Source: Luteimonas gilva (lineage in GTDB: Bacteria > Pseudomonadota > Gammaproteobacteria > Xanthomonadales > Xanthomonadaceae). From it: DNA of 64,000 nucleotides. A program made the position numbers and the translations under genes. Each line of letters starts with the position of its first letter. Position 1 is the first letter of the stretch. Below the pieces are notes generated by a model. That model ran no database searches. It saw only the letters and a program-made list of their open reading frames with translations, and was not told the DNA's origin. The stretch spans positions 930,001 to 994,000 of the forward strand of contig NZ_SZUA01000002.1 in NCBI RefSeq assembly GCF_005239095.1. The letters are read 5' to 3'. Of this stretch, positions 60,742 to 64,000 are shown in pieces.

Positions 60742-61282
60742 AGGTGGTCCGGACCTGGGAATTGAACTCGTAACGCTTGGTCTTCAGATCGGTCTCGAAG
60801 CCCCGACCGCGCAGTATAAGACCGGGTTGGGTGACGGTGACGAGCTCGGGGGTGCTTGCCCGGTTCGCGTCCGGGAAAACGTTCAGCCGGGAGGTGGCCA
60901 TCTTGACCGGGCGCGGATCGCCGGGCGGGCTGTCCACGTTCACGTCGCCCTGGAGCCGCACCTCTTCGCCCTTGGCGCTGACCCAGGCGTCCTGCGAACG
61001 CACCTGCCAGTAGGCGCCCTGCTTGTCCGGGAAGAAGAACAGCGGCGTCTGCAGGGTCATGGTCTTGTCGTCGGGCCGGCGCTTGAGTTGCGGCGCGCGC
61101 AAGGTGAAGGCCTCTTTGCCGTGCTCGTCCAGCGAGACCACTTCGAAGTCCCTGAGCACGTAGTCCGGCCGATCGCTGCGCGCGGCCGAAGGACGCTCGT
61201 GCTGATGCTGTTTCCACAGCGACCAGCCGCTGAAGATCGCGGCGACCAGCAAGGTCAGGGTCAGGATGGCGCGCCAGTTCAT
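60719..61282 (-). CDS. lptC: LPS export protein LptC
   Basis: This 187-residue inner-membrane protein has one N-terminal helix (about 5-23, AILTLTLLVAAIFSGWSLW) and a periplasmic jellyroll (YVLRDFEVVSLDEHGKEAFTL, VRLQGDVNVDS). It receives LPS from LptB2FG and hands it to LptA. The ATG at 61282 overlaps the kdsC stop as ATGA; the longer frame to 61567 is a shadow of kdsC. Confidence 0.92.
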   Translation of the reverse strand: MNWRAILTLTLLVAAIFSGWSLWKQHQHERPSAARSDRPDYVLRDFEVVSLDEHGKEAFTLRAPQLKRRPDDKTMTLQTPLFFFPDKQGAYWQVRSQDAWVSAKGEEVRLQGDVNVDSPPGDPRPVKMATSRLNVFPDANRASTPELVTVTQPGLILRGRGFETDLKTKRYEFNSQVRTTYDPSTRR

Positions 61283-61827
61283 TGCGCCAAAGCCTGTTCG
61301 CGGACGCGCTCGGTCAAGCCTTGCGCTTCGAGCAGCAGATCGCAGAACTCGCGCGCCGCGCCTTCGCCGCCGCGCGCCTGGGTGCGCCAGTGCACGTATG
61401 CGAGGACCGAGCCGTGCGCATTGGCCGGGGCGACGGACAAGCCGGCGCGGTACATCACGGCCAGGTCGGGCAAGTCGTCGCCCATGAACGATGCCTGCTC
61501 CAGGCCGATGCCGAGCCGCTGCGCGATGCCGGTCACGCAGGCCAGCTTGTCCTGCACGCCGATGCACGCTTCGACGCCGAGGTCGGCGGCGCGTCTTTCG
61601 GCGGACCCGCTGGCGCGCGCGGTGACGAAGGCCACGTGGATGCCGTGCTTGCGCAGCAGCACCAAGCCCTGGCCGTCGAGCACGTGGAAGGCTTTCGACT
61701 CGCGGCCTTCGCTATCGAAATACAGGCGCCCGTCGGTGAGCGTGCCGTCGACGTCGAAGCAAGCGAGCTTGATCTTCGCGGCGCGGGCCAGCAGGTCGGC
61801 GGGATGGGCGAGGTCGGGAGAGCGCAC
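61279..61827 (-). CDS. kdsC: Kdo 8-phosphate phosphatase KdsC
   Basis: This 182-residue HAD phosphatase removes the phosphate from Kdo-8-phosphate in Kdo synthesis. The catalytic pair is D25/D27 in CFDVDGTLTDG, followed by the HAD motif II/III segments (VAFVTARASGSAERRA) and FMGDDLPDLAVM. It starts with GTG at 61827, eight bases after the kdsD stop. It is the second gene of the kdsD-kdsC-lptCAB run. Confidence 0.94.
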   Translation of the reverse strand: MRSPDLAHPADLLARAAKIKLACFDVDGTLTDGRLYFDSEGRESKAFHVLDGQGLVLLRKHGIHVAFVTARASGSAERRAADLGVEACIGVQDKLACVTGIAQRLGIGLEQASFMGDDLPDLAVMYRAGLSVAPANAHGSVLAYVHWRTQARGGEGAAREFCDLLLEAQGLTERVREQALAQ

Positions 61828-61835
61828 GGCAGCGG

Positions 61836-62837
61836 TTAAACCACGCGGGCACGCAACAGGTCGTGAATATTGAGCGCGCCGACCACGCGCCGCTCGGCGT
61901 CGACCACCAGCAGAGCGTTGATCTTGTGCGCCTCCATCAATTGCGCGGCCTCCACCGCCAGCCGATCCGATGCGATGGTCTTGGGCGACTGGGTCATCAC
62001 TTCGGAGATCAGCGTATTGCGCAGATCGGCGCGGTCGTCGTCCAGGGTGCGGCGCAAGTCGCCGTCGGTAAACAATCCCAACAGCCGGTCGTCCGCGTCG
62101 ACCACCGCGGTCATGCCCAAGCGCTTGCGGCTCATCTCCACCAACGCTTCGCTCAAGCGCGCGGTCTCGCGCACCTTCGGCACTTCGGCGCCGGCGTGCA
62201 TCACATCGGAGATATGCAGCAGCAAACGGCGGCCGAGGCTGCCGGCCGGATGCGAACGCGCGAAGTCGTCGGCGGTGAAGCCGCGCGCTTCCAGCAGCGC
62301 GACGGCCAGCGCGTCGCCCATCGCCAGCGAAGCGGTGGTGCTGGAGGTGGGCGCCAAGTCGAGCGGGCAGGCTTCGGCCGGCACGCTGACGTCCAAATGC
62401 ACGTCGGCCTCGCCGGCCAAAGTGGAGTGGGCGCGGCCGGTCATCGCGATCAAAAGATTGCCCTGGCGCTTGAGCACCGGCAGCAGCGTCAGCACTTCTT
62501 CGCTTTCGCCGGAATAGGACAGAGCGAGGACGATGTCGGCGTCGGTGATCATGCCCAGATCGCCGTGGCCGGCCTCGCCCGGGTGCACGTAGAACGCCGG
62601 CGTGCCGGTGGAGGCGAGGGTGGCCGCGATCTTGCGCGCGATGTGGCCCGACTTGCCCATCCCGGTGCAGACCACGCGACCGCGTGCGGCCAGGATCAGT
62701 TCGCAGGCGGCCGAGAAAGCGCCGTCGATGCGCGCGGCGACGGCGTCCAGCCCGCGCGCTTCGATTTCGAAGACGCGGCGGCCGCTGGCGGCGAGCGCGC
62801 CGGGCGCGACGGGGGCATGGGAAACGTCGTTTGCCAT
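61836..62837 (-). CDS. kdsD: D-arabinose 5-phosphate isomerase KdsD
   Basis: This 333-residue enzyme interconverts ribulose-5-P and arabinose-5-P for Kdo. It has an N-terminal SIS domain (about 40-185; VVCTGMGKSGHIARKIAATLASTGTPAFYVHPGEAGHGDLG, split by family blocks) with ALSYSGESEEVL, and two CBS domains (about 205-330). It is the first gene of the LPS block, divergent from ibaG over 135 bp, where promoters for both must lie. Confidence 0.95.
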   Translation of the reverse strand: MANDVSHAPVAPGALAASGRRVFEIEARGLDAVAARIDGAFSAACELILAARGRVVCTGMGKSGHIARKIAATLASTGTPAFYVHPGEAGHGDLGMITDADIVLALSYSGESEEVLTLLPVLKRQGNLLIAMTGRAHSTLAGEADVHLDVSVPAEACPLDLAPTSSTTASLAMGDALAVALLEARGFTADDFARSHPAGSLGRRLLLHISDVMHAGAEVPKVRETARLSEALVEMSRKRLGMTAVVDADDRLLGLFTDGDLRRTLDDDRADLRNTLISEVMTQSPKTIASDRLAVEAAQLMEAHKINALLVVDAERRVVGALNIHDLLRARVV

Positions 62838-62971
62838 TTCGAGGGCGCGGGCTTTCCGTTAGGCTATTGCAGTCATTTTACGCGCATCCCCCGCGAAAAC
62901 GCCCGTTCGAGGGCGATCGCGGCCCGGCCGGTCCCGGCCGCACTCCCCACTCGACCAGGCGGTTCCCTTAA

Positions 62972-64000
<1,029 letters not shown>

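Overview
The window looks like the chromosome of a high-GC gammaproteobacterium of the Xanthomonadaceae, most like Lysobacter. The reasons are gene content and order: the kdsD-kdsC-lptC-lptA-lptB-rpoN-hpf-ptsN-hprK-rapZ run with a regulatory PTS, the yggS/pilT-pilU divergent pair, the hemE/aroB/aroK neighbourhood, secreted lytic enzymes (GH18 chitinase, S8 subtilase, M23-type peptidase), and many short inverted repeats of a kind I associate with this family. No rRNA, tRNA, CRISPR array, prophage or transposase gene was recognised.

Layout. 1-6.3 kb: a truncated chitinase with a NagR-like operator, then a three-gene membrane-bound molybdenum aldehyde/heterocycle dehydrogenase operon. 6.4-9.3 kb: an OmpR-type response regulator convergent with a histidine kinase that is translationally coupled to a 3-methyladenine DNA glycosylase starting at TTG. 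9.6-19 kb: a 2449-residue trimeric autotransporter adhesin with a 541-residue internal duplication, followed by a secreted subtilase. 19-25.3 kb: a Zn-peptidase-like protein, two small paralogous four-cysteine secreted proteins flanking an alpha/beta hydrolase, serine deaminase, a glutaredoxin-like protein and a YceI-cytochrome b561-YceI operon. 25.4-29.2 kb: a 264-bp MITE-like element ending 3 bp before a 1171-residue hybrid sensor kinase. 29-40.6 kb: mainly housekeeping genes (hemE, aroB, aroK, dodecin, pdxH, proC, yggS). 40.7-50.7 kb: pilT-pilU, a SlyD-like FKBP, tag, a sterol-desaturase-like protein, yqgE-ruvX, pyrB and mgtE. 51-64 kb: a regulatory PTS, the rpoN/PTS-Ntr genes, LPS transport and Kdo genes, ibaG and partial murA.

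How the genes work together. The 51-63 kb block makes a complete signalling PTS (EI, HPr, mannose-type EIIA, EIIA-Ntr, HPr kinase, RapZ) without any sugar permease, beside sigma-54 and envelope LPS genes. An unrecognised 318-residue gene has been inserted into that block. PilT and PilU drive twitching retraction. The adhesin, chitinase and proteases fit a surface-attached, predatory or degradative lifestyle.

Non-coding structure is the most unusual part. At least four families of short inverted repeats sit within a few bases of stop codons, mostly between convergent genes. One family (GTAGAGTCGAG) itself supplies the TAG stop of three genes. A second theme is start codons without a Shine-Dalgarno but with a -10-like hexamer 6-7 nt upstream (sdaA, aroK, pdxH, a kinase gene, yqgE, tag, desaturase), which suggests leaderless mRNAs. 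Two divergent pairs have overlapping or mirror-image -10 elements.
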